Notes: generated from the sequence alone by a model not told the origin. A stretch of DNA of 42,373 nucleotides from Streptococcus sinensis (GCF_000767835.1 NZ_JPEN01000063.1:153-42525), one strand, 5' to 3'; positions 18,086 through 28,165 are shown, counted from the stretch's first letter. A program made the numbers and translations.

Positions 18086-18736
18086 TTATAGACTGCTGTA
18101 TTTAGCGAAGATTTTTTCCAAAATAGGAAGCTGCAAAAAAGCCAGACCTGCAAAGCCGATAAAGGCAAAGAGAGAAAATCCTAACAGCAACACAAAGCCT
18201 GAACTATAGATGATGACAAGGATCGCGGCTATAAGTGCCATCATGACAAAGAACCAAGGGAAATTCAGACTTACAATCACTAGGCTGGTCTGTAAAACGT
18301 CTCTAAAAGACATGAGAAATTTACCAGCCAAGGGATAAACGCAAAGAGAAAGCAGGATTGTAAAAATAATCATTCCAAAACAAACCGCCTTTAAAACTTG
18401 GAAAGACAGGGCTTCCTGCGTCCGAAAAAGCAGGAGGTCAAAGAGACTGAAGCCGACTAAAGCCAATTCCAGCAAGCCCAGTTTGAGTCCTTGCTTCCAA
18501 TTTTCTCGAAAGATTCGAGTGTAAGTTCTGATTACTTTTACTCGACGGTTTCCCTTGATTTCAAAAAGTGTTTGATAGAGGCTGATCTTGGCAATCCCAA
18601 TGGTCACCAAGGGCAGACAAGACAAGAGAAAGAGAAGATTGACCGTTATCAAATCCAGGATTTTCTCACAGATTTGCATGAAAAAATTATCCGTATCAAA
18701 TATAGCTCTGATGAGTCCTGTTCCTTTATCTGACAT
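18086..18736 (-). CDS. DUF624 (YesL-like) membrane protein
   Basis: A protein of about 216 residues with five or six hydrophobic helices. The DUF624 N-terminus is visible (FDTDNFFMQICEKILDLITVNLLFLLSCLPLVTIG). YesL-like proteins recur in oligosaccharide ABC-transporter operons of Firmicutes, but their role is not established. The start at 18736 follows AGGAG; an in-frame upstream start at 18772 lacks a ribosome site. Position within the nan operon suggests a part in sialic-acid uptake or membrane assembly of the importer. Confidence 0.82.
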   Translation of the reverse strand: MSDKGTGLIRAIFDTDNFFMQICEKILDLITVNLLFLLSCLPLVTIGIAKISLYQTLFEIKGNRRVKVIRTYTRIFRENWKQGLKLGLLELALVGFSLFDLLLFRTQEALSFQVLKAVCFGMIIFTILLSLCVYPLAGKFLMSFRDVLQTSLVIVSLNFPWFFVMMALIAAILVIIYSSGFVLLLGFSLFAFIGFAGLAFLQLPILEKIFAKYSSL

Positions 18737-18791
18737 AAGTTTCTCCTTTCTCTGCCAGCCTGGCACACTCAAAAATCTCGCTAACCTAGGG

Positions 18792-19244
18792 CTAGTCTAT
18801 TAAAACTTTAAAAAGATACTTTCTGACATTTTCTTCCAGACCCGCATAGCCATTTGGCTGATGGGCCTCTCCTGGAAAGAAAATCGCAAAATTATGGTAA
18901 CCCAACAAGAGAGGATAACGATTTTGACAATGAACAAAGCCGATATCTGCCTCTTCATCAAAAGCCGCTGCCTCATCAACCATCTGGCTACCATAGGCAG
19001 AATATTCATGCCCTGCTACTAACAGATGAAAATCTGCATATTTTTTATGATATTCAAATTGATCATTGGTCTCTTGATTAAGCGTGTTTTCCTGAACCAA
19101 GAGAAAGACCTTATCTCCATCCACTTCATAGCGTCCCAAGTCAAAACTGTCTTTGCGGTGCTCATAGAGATAATCAATCGCTTTATCCAGATTCGGATGA
19201 AGGCCCTTGTACCGAGTTACATTTTTTAAATCATCAAAAATCAT
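18792..19244 (-). CDS. YhcH/YjgK/YiaL family protein (DUF386, cupin-like)
   Basis: A 150-residue beta-barrel protein. Family signs are MIFDDLKNV, GRYEVDGDKVFLLVQEN, EYHKKYADFHLLVAGHE and IFFPGEAHQPN, with conserved His and Glu as metal ligands. YhcH homologues are repeatedly encoded in sialic-acid operons and are thought to act as sugar anomerases or mutarotases on nan-pathway sugars. Start ATG has GAGGAAAT upstream. Confidence 0.85.
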   Translation of the reverse strand: MIFDDLKNVTRYKGLHPNLDKAIDYLYEHRKDSFDLGRYEVDGDKVFLLVQENTLNQETNDQFEYHKKYADFHLLVAGHEYSAYGSQMVDEAAAFDEEADIGFVHCQNRYPLLLGYHNFAIFFPGEAHQPNGYAGLEENVRKYLFKVLID

Positions 19245-19269
19245 AGTTTTATTTCCTCTATTGAGCGCC

Positions 19270-20100
19270 TTATCCTTTGACAGCTCCCATAGTAATCCCT
19301 TGGGTGAAGGATTTTTGGAAGATGAGGAAAACTGCTACGATTGGCACTGCCGCCAAAGCCGCACCGGCCATAATCAGACCGTAGTTGGTTGCCATCTCAG
19401 CCTGCATAGTCGCAACCCCTAACGAAATCGTCAGATTATTCCGCGAGGTCAACATTACGAGCTGCATGAAGTAGTCATTCCAAGTGTTGATAAAGGTGAA
19501 GATTGCCAGAGCAGCAAAGCCTGGTTTGACGATAGGAAAGGCTACACTCCAGAAGGTCCGGATTTCACCACAACCGTCGATCTTAGCTGATTCCAGAAGC
19601 TCTGTCGGGATATTTTCACTAAACTGCTTCATAAGGAAGACCCCGAAAGGCCAGCCAACTAAAGGTAAAATCACTGCCCAAAGGGTATCGTGGATTCCCA
19701 TGAAATTGACAATCCGCACTAGAGGTACTAGGACAACCTGCTTAGGCAAGGCCATAGCTGCGATAAAGATGGCAAAGAGAATCCGTTGCCCGTAAAAGCG
19801 TTTCTTAGCCAAAACGTAACCAGCTAAAGATGATGTCGCACAAACCAAGAACATGGTCGCCAGCGAAATGAAGACACTGTTCCACATCCACTGCAAAGCT
19901 GGATTCTGAACGGCTAATTGCTGGAAGTTTTCTGCTGTCGGGTTTTGTGGCCACCATTGAGGCGGAATCATAATTGTATCCGGCTGAGATTTAAATGCCC
20001 CAGTCAGAATCCAGTAGAATGGAAAGATAAAGAGCACGGTCAAAAGTGCTAAAATCACAGATGAGAACACTTTGAATGAACTAATTTTTTGAGGTTTCAT
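19270..20100 (-). CDS. Sialic-acid ABC importer, permease 2 (MalG-type)
   Basis: About 276 residues, six predicted membrane helices, with the CUT1 permease EAA loop ESAKIDGCGEIRTFWSVAFPIVKPG, which docks on the ATPase. The start at 20100 follows AAAGGAGCAGG; the frame extends to 20172 but overlaps the upstream permease. It pairs with the permease at 20117-21004, 16 nt upstream. By position it is equivalent to a SatABC-type sialic-acid importer permease. Confidence 0.88.
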   Translation of the reverse strand: MKPQKISSFKVFSSVILALLTVLFIFPFYWILTGAFKSQPDTIMIPPQWWPQNPTAENFQQLAVQNPALQWMWNSVFISLATMFLVCATSSLAGYVLAKKRFYGQRILFAIFIAAMALPKQVVLVPLVRIVNFMGIHDTLWAVILPLVGWPFGVFLMKQFSENIPTELLESAKIDGCGEIRTFWSVAFPIVKPGFAALAIFTFINTWNDYFMQLVMLTSRNNLTISLGVATMQAEMATNYGLIMAGAALAAVPIVAVFLIFQKSFTQGITMGAVKG

Positions 20101-20116
20101 ATTCCTGCTCCTTTCT

Positions 20117-21004
20117 TTAATATTCCACATCATTACCGAGGATCTTGAACTGGGCGAAACTGATAATCGCAATCATAATCGCCAGAAAGACTCCCATGGT
20201 GTTTGCATAGCCATATTCAGATAGCTTGAAGGCTTTTTCATATAGATAGTACATAAGCGTACTAGTTGAATAGTTTGGTCCGCCTGATGTCAACAGCTGA
20301 ATCAAGGCGAAACACTGGAATGAGTTAATAGTTGTGATGATAGCGATATAGAGCGTTGTTGGCAAAAGGCTCGGCCATTTGATTTTCCAAAAGACTTGCA
20401 TCTCTGTCGCCCCATCCACACGCGCAGCCTCCACTAGAGAGTTGTCGATATTTCCCATAGCTGCAATGTAGAGAATGATTGGCTGACCGACAGATGTTGT
20501 CAGCAAAATAACAATGATAGCAGCCAAGGCCCACTGTTTGTCTCCCAACCAAGAAATGTTTTGGTTGATGATGTGACCAGATTTCAAAACAAAGTTCAAA
20601 ATACCAGACAGGGGATCGTAGATCCACTTCCACACTACCGTCACGGCAACACTACCTGTCACAACCGGTAGGAAGAAGACAAAACGGTAAAAGGAGCGAG
20701 AAACAGCATTCATCTCATAGGTCTGTGAAGCTACAAACAAAGAGAAGAGCACAACTACCGGCACAGAGCCGATTACAATAATGACTGTATTAATGAGCGA
20801 CTTCACAAAAACTGGATCATTGAACATCCGAATATAGTTATCAAAACCAACGAATGTAAATGAAGTCATTGTATAGTTAAAGAAACTAGTGATAAATCCC
20901 ATTATCATAGGCGCTAAAACAAATACTGTAAAGAATACCAGAATTGGAGCTAAAAACGCATATGATACTAGGGTTTCTTTCATTCTGATTTTATTGACTT
21001 TCAC
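20117..21004 (-). CDS. Sialic-acid ABC importer, permease 1 (MalF-type)
   Basis: About 295 residues with six predicted helices and the EAA loop EAARVDGATEMQVFWKIKWPSLLP. CUT1-type sugar permease. The likely start is GTG 21004, nine bases after GAGGGG. TTG 21025 would overlap that ribosome site, and ATG 20983 is a possible later start. It lies directly after the lipoprotein gene and before permease 2. Confidence 0.85.
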   Translation of the reverse strand: MKVNKIRMKETLVSYAFLAPILVFFTVFVLAPMIMGFITSFFNYTMTSFTFVGFDNYIRMFNDPVFVKSLINTVIIVIGSVPVVVLFSLFVASQTYEMNAVSRSFYRFVFFLPVVTGSVAVTVVWKWIYDPLSGILNFVLKSGHIINQNISWLGDKQWALAAIIVILLTTSVGQPIILYIAAMGNIDNSLVEAARVDGATEMQVFWKIKWPSLLPTTLYIAIITTINSFQCFALIQLLTSGGPNYSTSTLMYYLYEKAFKLSEYGYANTMGVFLAIMIAIISFAQFKILGNDVEY

Positions 21005-21099
21005 AATGAGGTACCCCTCTTTCAAGATTTTCTAACAAAATACCCCTTTTTCTATTTTTAGAGACTGACAACAGAAAAAGGGGCGGATTTTAAACTTGC

Positions 21100-22464
<1,365 letters not shown>

Positions 22465-22603
22465 TTATCTGCATATTTGACTGATGAAATAATTAGTCGT
22501 TTTTCCTGTGTTATTCCTTGGGATAAATGTCCATCTATATTTGATTAAAATCCTAAACTTTTAAAAGTCTGATCACTCCTTCTCTGTGACGTTTCTTTTA
22601 TCC

Positions 22604-22632
22604 TAAAATAAAGTCAGTCAGTTCATTTTAGG
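22604..22632 (-). other. Intra-operon stem-loop between the ATPase and lipoprotein genes
   Basis: cctaaaat / attttagg (22604-22611 with 22625-22632) lies 6 nt past the msmK stop. No U tract follows. It may stabilise or mark a cleavage site in the transcript, separating low ATPase from high lipoprotein expression. The 221-bp spacer shows no other clear signal. Confidence 0.45.
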
Positions 22633-22637
22633 TTGTT

Positions 22638-23774
22638 TTACAAAGTAATTCGTTTTTGAGTCTCACTATCAAACAGATGACTCTTAGGTAATTTGAAGGT
22701 GAAGCGAAGCTTCGAACCCGGCTCCAGATAATTGGAAGCATCTACCTTGGCTGAAAACTCTTGGCTACCCACCTTACAGTAGAGCACTGAGTCACTACCC
22801 AGCAACTCTGACACGACAACTTCCGCCTCAACCACATCACCAGGGAAGGTATCTTCTACAATCAAGTCCGCTGATATATCCTCTGGTCGGATACCCAAGA
22901 TGACTTTCTTACCTTGGTAGCCTTTTTCTGTCAAAAGCTTCTCTTGACCACCTGTCAGGGTAAGATTGAGTTGATCACCATCAGTCAGTTGATGACCAGA
23001 TACCATCACTTCAAAGAAGTTCATAGCTGGACTACCGATAAAGCCTGCAACAAACTTGTTAGCTGGTTCGTTGTAGAGCTCTTGCGGAGTTCCAACTTGC
23101 TCGATACGACCGATAGTTCCCGTACCTGCTTCATTTTTAGTCGCCGACATGATAACAATGCGGTCGGCCAAGGTCATTGCCTCGGTTTGGTCGTGGGTAA
23201 CGTAGATAGTGGTTGCTCCGATACGGCGGTGGATCTTAGCAATCTCAGCACGCATGGATACCCGTAGTTTCGCATCCAAGTTTGACAAAGGCTCATCCAT
23301 CAGGAAGACCTTGGCATCTCGGACAATGGCCCGTCCCATTGCTACCCGTTGACGCTGGCCGCCAGAAAGATCGGCCGGTTTGCGATCCAAGAATTCTTTC
23401 AACCCCAGAATTTCCGCCGCTTCATGAACCCGCTTGTCAATATCTTCCTTGCTGTACTTGCGAAGCTTGAGCCCGAAAGCCATGTTGTCATAGACTGTCA
23501 TGTGCGGATAGAGGGCATAGTTCTGGAAGACCATGGCGATATCACGGTCCTTGGGAGCAATATCATTGACCAGAGTCTGATCAATATAGAGCTCACCCTC
23601 GGTGATATCCTCCAACCCAGCAATCATGCGCAAGGTCGTAGATTTTCCACATCCAGAAGGACCAACAAAGACGATAAATTCTTTATCTTTGATTTGCAAG
23701 TCGAAATTTTCTACAGAGTAGAAATCACTATTAGGATATTTTTTGTAGAGCTTATTTAACTTTAAGGTCGTCAT
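22638..23774 (-). CDS. msmK: Sugar ABC importer ATPase, MsmK/UgpC type
   Basis: A 378-residue MalK-family ATPase. Walker A is GPSGCGKST (38-46), Q-loop VFQNYALYPHM, signature LSGGQRQR, Walker B VFLMDEPLSNLD and H-loop VTHD. It ends with the MalK-type regulatory (TOBE/OB) domain. MsmK-type ATPases energise several sugar importers in streptococci, and in pneumococcus msmK lies apart from the nan locus. Here it sits between nanE and the sialic-acid binding protein. Whether it serves only this importer cannot be seen. Confidence 0.9.
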   Translation of the reverse strand: MTTLKLNKLYKKYPNSDFYSVENFDLQIKDKEFIVFVGPSGCGKSTTLRMIAGLEDITEGELYIDQTLVNDIAPKDRDIAMVFQNYALYPHMTVYDNMAFGLKLRKYSKEDIDKRVHEAAEILGLKEFLDRKPADLSGGQRQRVAMGRAIVRDAKVFLMDEPLSNLDAKLRVSMRAEIAKIHRRIGATTIYVTHDQTEAMTLADRIVIMSATKNEAGTGTIGRIEQVGTPQELYNEPANKFVAGFIGSPAMNFFEVMVSGHQLTDGDQLNLTLTGGQEKLLTEKGYQGKKVILGIRPEDISADLIVEDTFPGDVVEAEVVVSELLGSDSVLYCKVGSQEFSAKVDASNYLEPGSKLRFTFKLPKSHLFDSETQKRITL

Positions 23775-23788
23775 TGCTTTACCTCACT

Positions 23789-24487
23789 TTATTTTACTGC
23801 CGCAACGAAACGCTCGGTGATTTCCTTTGGCCGAGTAATGGCTCCGCCTACTACAATACCGCGGACACCCAAATCATGGATTTGCTTGGCTTGATCTGGA
23901 TAGTGAATCTTGCCCTCAGCAATCACATCTACTCCCGCATCACAAAGCTTCTTGACCAGTTCAAAGTCTGGTCCGTCTACCTTGGGACTGTAGGAAGTGT
24001 AGCCTGATAAGGTTGTACCGACAAAGTCAACACCAGCTGCTACAGCTGCCACGCCTTCCTCAAAGGTACTGATGTCGGCCATCAGCAGTTGCTGCGGATA
24101 TTTCTCCTTGACTTGGCGGATAAACTCCTCAATCTTCAAACCATCATAGCGTTCTCGCTGGGTGCAGTCCAGAGCGATGACCTCTATATCAAGGGCAGCC
24201 AACTCATCCACTTCCCGCATAGTCGCAGTGATAAAAGGCTCCTGTGGCGGATAGTCCCGTTTGATAATCCCGATAATCGGGAGCTCGGTTACTTCCTTAA
24301 TCTCCTTGATGTCTCGCACGCTGTTGGCTCGAATACCAACTGCCCCACCTTCTTCAGCTGCCTTGACCAAGAGAGGGATGACCCCACCAGCCTCCGTATA
24401 GAGGGGCTCATGAGGCAGAGCTTGACAGGAAACGATAATGCCATCTTTGATTTTTGCAATTAATTGATCTTTGCTAATCTGTGACAT
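23789..24487 (-). CDS. nanE: N-acetylmannosamine-6-phosphate 2-epimerase
   Basis: A 232-residue TIM-barrel NanE that converts ManNAc-6-P to GlcNAc-6-P, the entry into amino-sugar catabolism. Family motifs are [12 protein letters not shown] at the N-terminus, [43 protein letters not shown] and VGGAITRP near the C-terminus. It is the first gene of the nan operon with a clear ribosome site (AAAGGAGAG) and a promoter carrying a CcpA site. Confidence 0.95.
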   Translation of the reverse strand: MSQISKDQLIAKIKDGIIVSCQALPHEPLYTEAGGVIPLLVKAAEEGGAVGIRANSVRDIKEIKEVTELPIIGIIKRDYPPQEPFITATMREVDELAALDIEVIALDCTQRERYDGLKIEEFIRQVKEKYPQQLLMADISTFEEGVAAVAAGVDFVGTTLSGYTSYSPKVDGPDFELVKKLCDAGVDVIAEGKIHYPDQAKQIHDLGVRGIVVGGAITRPKEITERFVAAVK

Positions 24488-24535
24488 AAATAATCTCTCC
24501 TTTTTCTATGTTTTCTCCGTTCTTTTATAATGTCA

Positions 24536-24632
24536 TTATATACAAAAAATAAAGCGCTTTCAATAAGTTTTGTGATTTAGATTTTAGTTTCTAAAAACCG
24601 ACTTCCTTTCTTAAAAGCTGAAACTACTTTCA
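24536..24632 (-). promoter_or_regulatory. nanE promoter with cre and candidate NanR sites
   Basis: On the minus strand -35 TTGAAA (24558-24563), a 16-bp spacer and -10 AATAAT (24536-24541). A cre-like sequence TTGAAAGCGCTTTA overlaps the -35, predicting CcpA repression. Upstream are TTTAGTTTCTA (24583-24593) and the near-palindrome TGAAACTACTTTCA (24619-24632), both repeated at the esterase promoter. Confidence 0.6.
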
Positions 24633-24691
24633 GCCTTCGAAGTGTTTTTGAACAAAAAAGTTACAATATATTTTTAAACATTTATCATAAA

Positions 24692-24720
24692 AAGCCTGAG
24701 ATTCTCATAATCTCAGGCTT
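24692..24720 (-). terminator. Terminator of the CE7 esterase gene
   Basis: The stem aagcctgagatt / aatctcaggctt on the minus strand is followed by TTTTTATG, 27 nt past the stop codon. Confidence 0.9.
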
Positions 24721-24746
24721 GGTTTCTTTCTCAGTACTATCTGTTC

Positions 24747-25745
24747 TTACCAGTCTTTAAAAACTTCCAGCAAAGAAAGATGGTCAATCTTTGAGCCACA
24801 AAGCCAGTTGAAGACCCTATCATTGACATAGACATTCATGGCTTCATGCTCGTACTCTGGCATGAGATGGTGCTCCTTAGTACACTCCAGCCGATTGTAA
24901 ATCGCAAACTGGGTAATCGGATAGCAAACATCGTCAGCCAGTCCCGTTATCATCCGCACGCTCCCTTGAATGCGGTGAGCCATATTTTTTACATCGATAT
25001 AGGACAAGGTCTGGATAATCTCATCCTCTGTTTCGTGGAAAGGATCGTGGAATTTAAAATAACGAAAGAGCTCATCATAGGCCTCGCTGGTATTGCCAAT
25101 CTCTAGCACCCGCCGAAAATCTGACAAGAAAGGATAGATAGATACTGTTTGCTTAATGCGCGGATTGAGAGCCGCTGCCACCAAAGCCAAGGCTCCGCCC
25201 TGAGAAGCCCCATAACTGGATAGATGCTCCTCGTCCACAAAGTCCAAACTCGCCACAATCTCAATCAAGCTGTAAATATCCAGATAGACATCCTTATAAA
25301 AGAGACGCTCTCGTCCATCCACTGCCCCACGGATAATCTGACCCTTGACCGTATTGCCCCTTACAGGCGCCCCTCCATCCAAGGAATAACCTGACTGGCC
25401 GCGTACATCCATGGATACGACACCATAGCCAGCAACCGTATAAGCTAGCATATCGGCCCAATCCCAGCCACGCCCCATATAACCGTGGAAATGAAAGATA
25501 ATCGGAACTTTTTTACTAGATCTGGGAAGGACCATACGTGCATAGGTTCGCCCTTGATTCGTCCCCTCAAAAACTAGCTCATAGCAGGTCACCCCAGCAA
25601 TTTGAAAATCTTTTTCAATCAGCTGATAGTCCGACAAATCACTCAGACTACGAATCTGCTGATCCCAAAAAGCATCAAAATCCGCTGGAACTTCATCTCT
25701 GCCTCTATAATCCTTTGCTTCTGCTAATAAATCTGGGTTGCGCAT
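24747..25745 (-). CDS. CE7 family carbohydrate esterase (acetyl xylan esterase / cephalosporin-C deacetylase)
   Basis: A 332-residue alpha/beta hydrolase with all three CE7 marks: RGQ at 115-117, GASQGG with nucleophile Ser181, and HE in YEHEAMN. The acid Asp is in ITGLADD. CE7 enzymes remove acetyl groups from sugars and small molecules. Beside the nan operon and sharing its promoter signature, a role in removing O-acetyl groups from imported sialic acids is plausible but unproven. No signal peptide, so it is cytoplasmic. ATG 25745 follows GGAGG; the frame also opens at GTG 25760. Confidence 0.85.
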   Translation of the reverse strand: MRNPDLLAEAKDYRGRDEVPADFDAFWDQQIRSLSDLSDYQLIEKDFQIAGVTCYELVFEGTNQGRTYARMVLPRSSKKVPIIFHFHGYMGRGWDWADMLAYTVAGYGVVSMDVRGQSGYSLDGGAPVRGNTVKGQIIRGAVDGRERLFYKDVYLDIYSLIEIVASLDFVDEEHLSSYGASQGGALALVAAALNPRIKQTVSIYPFLSDFRRVLEIGNTSEAYDELFRYFKFHDPFHETEDEIIQTLSYIDVKNMAHRIQGSVRMITGLADDVCYPITQFAIYNRLECTKEHHLMPEYEHEAMNVYVNDRVFNWLCGSKIDHLSLLEVFKDW

Positions 25746-25759
25746 CTTATCCTCCAACA

Positions 25760-25884
25760 CTATTATTTTTGTAAACCCTTACAAAAATAATAGCACAGCA
25801 CCTTCCCTTTTTCAATCCTTTGCAATATTAAGAATTTAGTTTCTATTTCTAGAAAATCCTCCATCATATCTGAAACTAGTTTCA
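25760..25884 (-). promoter_or_regulatory. Esterase promoter with perfect palindromic operator and candidate NanR sites
   Basis: Minus-strand -35 TTGAAA (25810-25815), a 17-bp spacer and extended -10 TGC-TATTAT (25787-25792). A perfect 15-bp inverted repeat (25760-25774 with 25779-25793, 4-bp spacer) covers the -10 and start site; its core TGTAAGGGTTTACA is one base from the cre consensus. Upstream lie TTTAGTTTCTA (25836-25846) and the perfect palindrome TGAAACTAGTTTCA (25871-25884). Confidence 0.65.
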
Positions 25885-25919
25885 AAAATAGGTCGGAGAA
25901 GTTCCCTGACCTATTTTTT
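25884..25919 (-). terminator. Terminator closing the ABC/peptide cluster
   Basis: aaaaataggtc / gacctatttttt arms (25884-25894 with 25908-25919) around a 13-nt loop. It lies just after the truncated exporter frame and is probably functional in both directions. Confidence 0.75.
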
Positions 25920-25923
25920 GAGA

Positions 25924-26091
25924 TTACATTACTAAAAACAGCGTGGTTAAAAATTCCTTATTCAGTAAGTTCCCCATAAATTGTGAAATAAATAAACTCA
26001 TAATCGTTCCAATAAAGCTCAAGCCTAAGCCAAAAAGAAATTTTGGCTTATTGAGGTACTTGATAATCAACTTCAAGAGTTTTTTGTTCAT
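25924..26091 (-). pseudogene. 55-codon frame resembling the N-terminus of an ABC exporter
   Basis: The frame reads MNKKLLKLIIKYLNKPKFLF, a hydrophobic helix (GLGLSFIGTIMSLFISQF), and ends LTTLFLVM. This resembles the first transmembrane helix of an ABC exporter with fused membrane and ATPase domains, but it stops after 55 codons and no later part follows before the terminator. It starts 2 nt after the stop of the upstream permease, with AAGG directly at its ATG. It is either a truncated exporter or a small membrane protein. The relation to exporters is by pattern only. Confidence 0.45.
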
Positions 26092-26093
26092 CC

Positions 26094-26867
26094 TTAAAAC
26101 TCCAGACTTTTAAATTTTTTTATACTTAAGGTGTTCAAAACAAGACCATAGACTGCCGTTACCGTCACTGGCCCAACCAATCCAATCCAGATGTTTTCAA
26201 CTGTCTGCGTAAACTGCTGGTAACCTGTTGGCAAGAGTGCTGCAATTGGGCCCCCTATTGCTGATAGAATCATCATTGTTACTGTCAATACAATGGCAAT
26301 TGTCATAGTTGTCCCAGTCCCAAAACGTAAAGAGGCAAAGGCTGCTACAGAAATAGCTAAAACTCCTTTTAAGAATACTGTGAAAATACTAACCATCTCT
26401 AACAAAGTATAGTAAAGTGTATCCGATACAATTTGAGTTGTCCCAAACTCCATATGTACGACTCGTGTGTAATGAACAAGCAAAGAAGAAGCAAAAAATA
26501 ATGCAAAATAAATAGAAAGAATAAGGAGAAGACTAAAATATTTTGAGAAGTAAATAGATTTTCTATCAATATCCTTGTAGAGAAACATCGTATGATCATC
26601 CGTTTCTCTCCTGAAAACAGAAATTGTCAAAAAGTATAGGGCTAAAGTCGGCAAAATCATCATATCCATCGAATTAAGCATCATATCTGCAAAGTCAATG
26701 TAGGCAACCTTACTACCATCCGCATTTGCAATTTGCATAAAATTAGACTCTCCAAAGAAAGAAGCCACTAAATAAACGAGTGGATAAAAACTAAAAGCAA
26801 GAAAAATTTTCGTTTCTTTTCGCTTCCAGACCGATTCAAATACTGCTGAAAAAATATTCTTCATCAT
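26094..26867 (-). CDS. ABC-2 type permease of the peptide/immunity transporter (second)
   Basis: A 257-residue membrane protein with six predicted helices. Its start (MMKNIFSAVFESVWKRKETK) and the segment YKDIDRKSIYFSKYFSLLLIL parallel the permease at 28744-29484, so the two are paralogues and may form a heterodimer. It overlaps the ATPase stop by a few bases (TAATG), implying coupling. Transporters of this two-permease, one-ATPase form often confer self-immunity to bacteriocins. The assignment to this locus's peptides is inferred from context. Confidence 0.75.
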   Translation of the reverse strand: MMKNIFSAVFESVWKRKETKIFLAFSFYPLVYLVASFFGESNFMQIANADGSKVAYIDFADMMLNSMDMMILPTLALYFLTISVFRRETDDHTMFLYKDIDRKSIYFSKYFSLLLILSIYFALFFASSLLVHYTRVVHMEFGTTQIVSDTLYYTLLEMVSIFTVFLKGVLAISVAAFASLRFGTGTTMTIAIVLTVTMMILSAIGGPIAALLPTGYQQFTQTVENIWIGLVGPVTVTAVYGLVLNTLSIKKFKSLEF

Positions 26868-27739
26868 TATCCTTTCATAAATACTTCCTTGAGATGATTT
26901 TCTTTGACATCAATCGATTCAATCATATCATTCTCTGCAAGAACCTTAAAGATTTCATTTAAAGTAGAGCGACTACTAGCTGTAGAAATGTCCAATAGCC
27001 TACCCTCAAGCATCACATCAGATGATAAGTAACTGTCTAGTAATGCAGTATTTGCGCTAGGATGTAGGTGAACAACTACACTTGGCTGCTCTTTCCCTTC
27101 AAACGAATCCACCAATTTCCCACCTTCAATATATACATATCGATTACACAAGGCCTCTAACTCACCTAACTGATGACTTGAAATCAACATAGAAATCTGA
27201 CGTTCACTTGACCACTGTTTCAAAATATCAATTAATTTTTGAACACCAATAGGATCTAAGCCAACAAACGGCTCATCTAGAATTAGAAAATCAGGTTCTG
27301 CTACTAAAGCAATCGCTAAAGCTGTCCGTTGTTTCATCCCAAACGAGAAACCTTTCGGTTTACGGTTGCGAGCTTCCCAAAGTTCTACTAAACGAAGTGT
27401 TTTTTCGATATTTGGGTACAATTCCTGCTTCCCGTGTAATTTGAGATAAAATTTTAAATTATCCATCACAGACATTTCTGGGTAGAAAACTGGATCAATC
27501 ATAATCCCAAAATCTTCCAACACATTATCTTTGCTATTAATATCAATACCTCTATATGTTATTGTCCCAGATGTTGGTCGTTGAGATTTTGCCATCATTT
27601 TCATCAAAGTCGATTTTCCGGCTCCATTCTTACCAATTAAACCAACAATTTCTCCTTTCCCAATTTCAAGAGAGACGTCTGATAGAGAATAAAAATCATT
27701 TCCTTTAAACTGTTTTGACAGATTTTCAATTTTAAGCAT
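26867..27739 (-). CDS. ABC transporter ATPase (BcrA-like)
   Basis: A 290-residue ATPase. Walker A GKNGAGKS (36-43), Walker B FLILDEPFVGLDP and H-loop ISSHQ are intact. The signature is FSFGMKQR rather than LSGGQ, as in BcrA/NatA-type peptide and drug exporters. A C-terminal extension of about 80 residues follows. Its ATG overlaps the preceding membrane-protein frame by 8 nt. It presumably drives the two flanking ABC-2 permeases. Confidence 0.88.
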   Translation of the reverse strand: MLKIENLSKQFKGNDFYSLSDVSLEIGKGEIVGLIGKNGAGKSTLMKMMAKSQRPTSGTITYRGIDINSKDNVLEDFGIMIDPVFYPEMSVMDNLKFYLKLHGKQELYPNIEKTLRLVELWEARNRKPKGFSFGMKQRTALAIALVAEPDFLILDEPFVGLDPIGVQKLIDILKQWSSERQISMLISSHQLGELEALCNRYVYIEGGKLVDSFEGKEQPSVVVHLHPSANTALLDSYLSSDVMLEGRLLDISTASSRSTLNEIFKVLAENDMIESIDVKENHLKEVFMKG

Positions 27740-28151
27740 GTTTTACCCCCTTACTGGAAACCTTATTTGAAATAAAATGCGATGCTAATGACACTCCGTA
27801 AAATAGCAAACTAATAAACAAAATCTGTGAACCATCAAATAAGTTCAGTGCAATATCTAGTTGCATATCTTCATCTGATATCATATTCATCTGAGCAAAC
27901 TCTATCCAAGTACCATTTGATGAGGTCAGATAAGCAAATAAAAGATACGCAGCCACTGATACAGTTGGTAAAACAAGAGCTGTCCAAAATTTCCATTCTC
28001 CTTTTTGAACTTTATAAACGATAAAATTCAAGAGTAAAGGAAGTGCATAAATAACTAATAAAACTAAAGGGACTGATAAAAAAGGTAGTAAGTAACTTGT
28101 AGCAAGTGCCAGCACTGCATAAATCACAACAGCAAGTAAAAGTAATAACAT
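27732..28151 (-). CDS. Small polytopic membrane protein of the cluster, unknown function
   Basis: A 139-residue protein with about four hydrophobic helices (near 1-20, 25-45, 55-75 and 107-125). I recognise no family. It follows an AAGGAG site and overlaps the ATPase gene by 8 nt, so it is part of the transporter operon. It may be a third membrane component or an immunity protein. Confidence 0.7.
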   Translation of the reverse strand: MLLLLLAVVIYAVLALATSYLLPFLSVPLVLLVIYALPLLLNFIVYKVQKGEWKFWTALVLPTVSVAAYLLFAYLTSSNGTWIEFAQMNMISDEDMQLDIALNLFDGSQILFISLLFYGVSLASHFISNKVSSKGVKHA

Positions 28152-28165
28152 TTTTTCTCCTTAGA

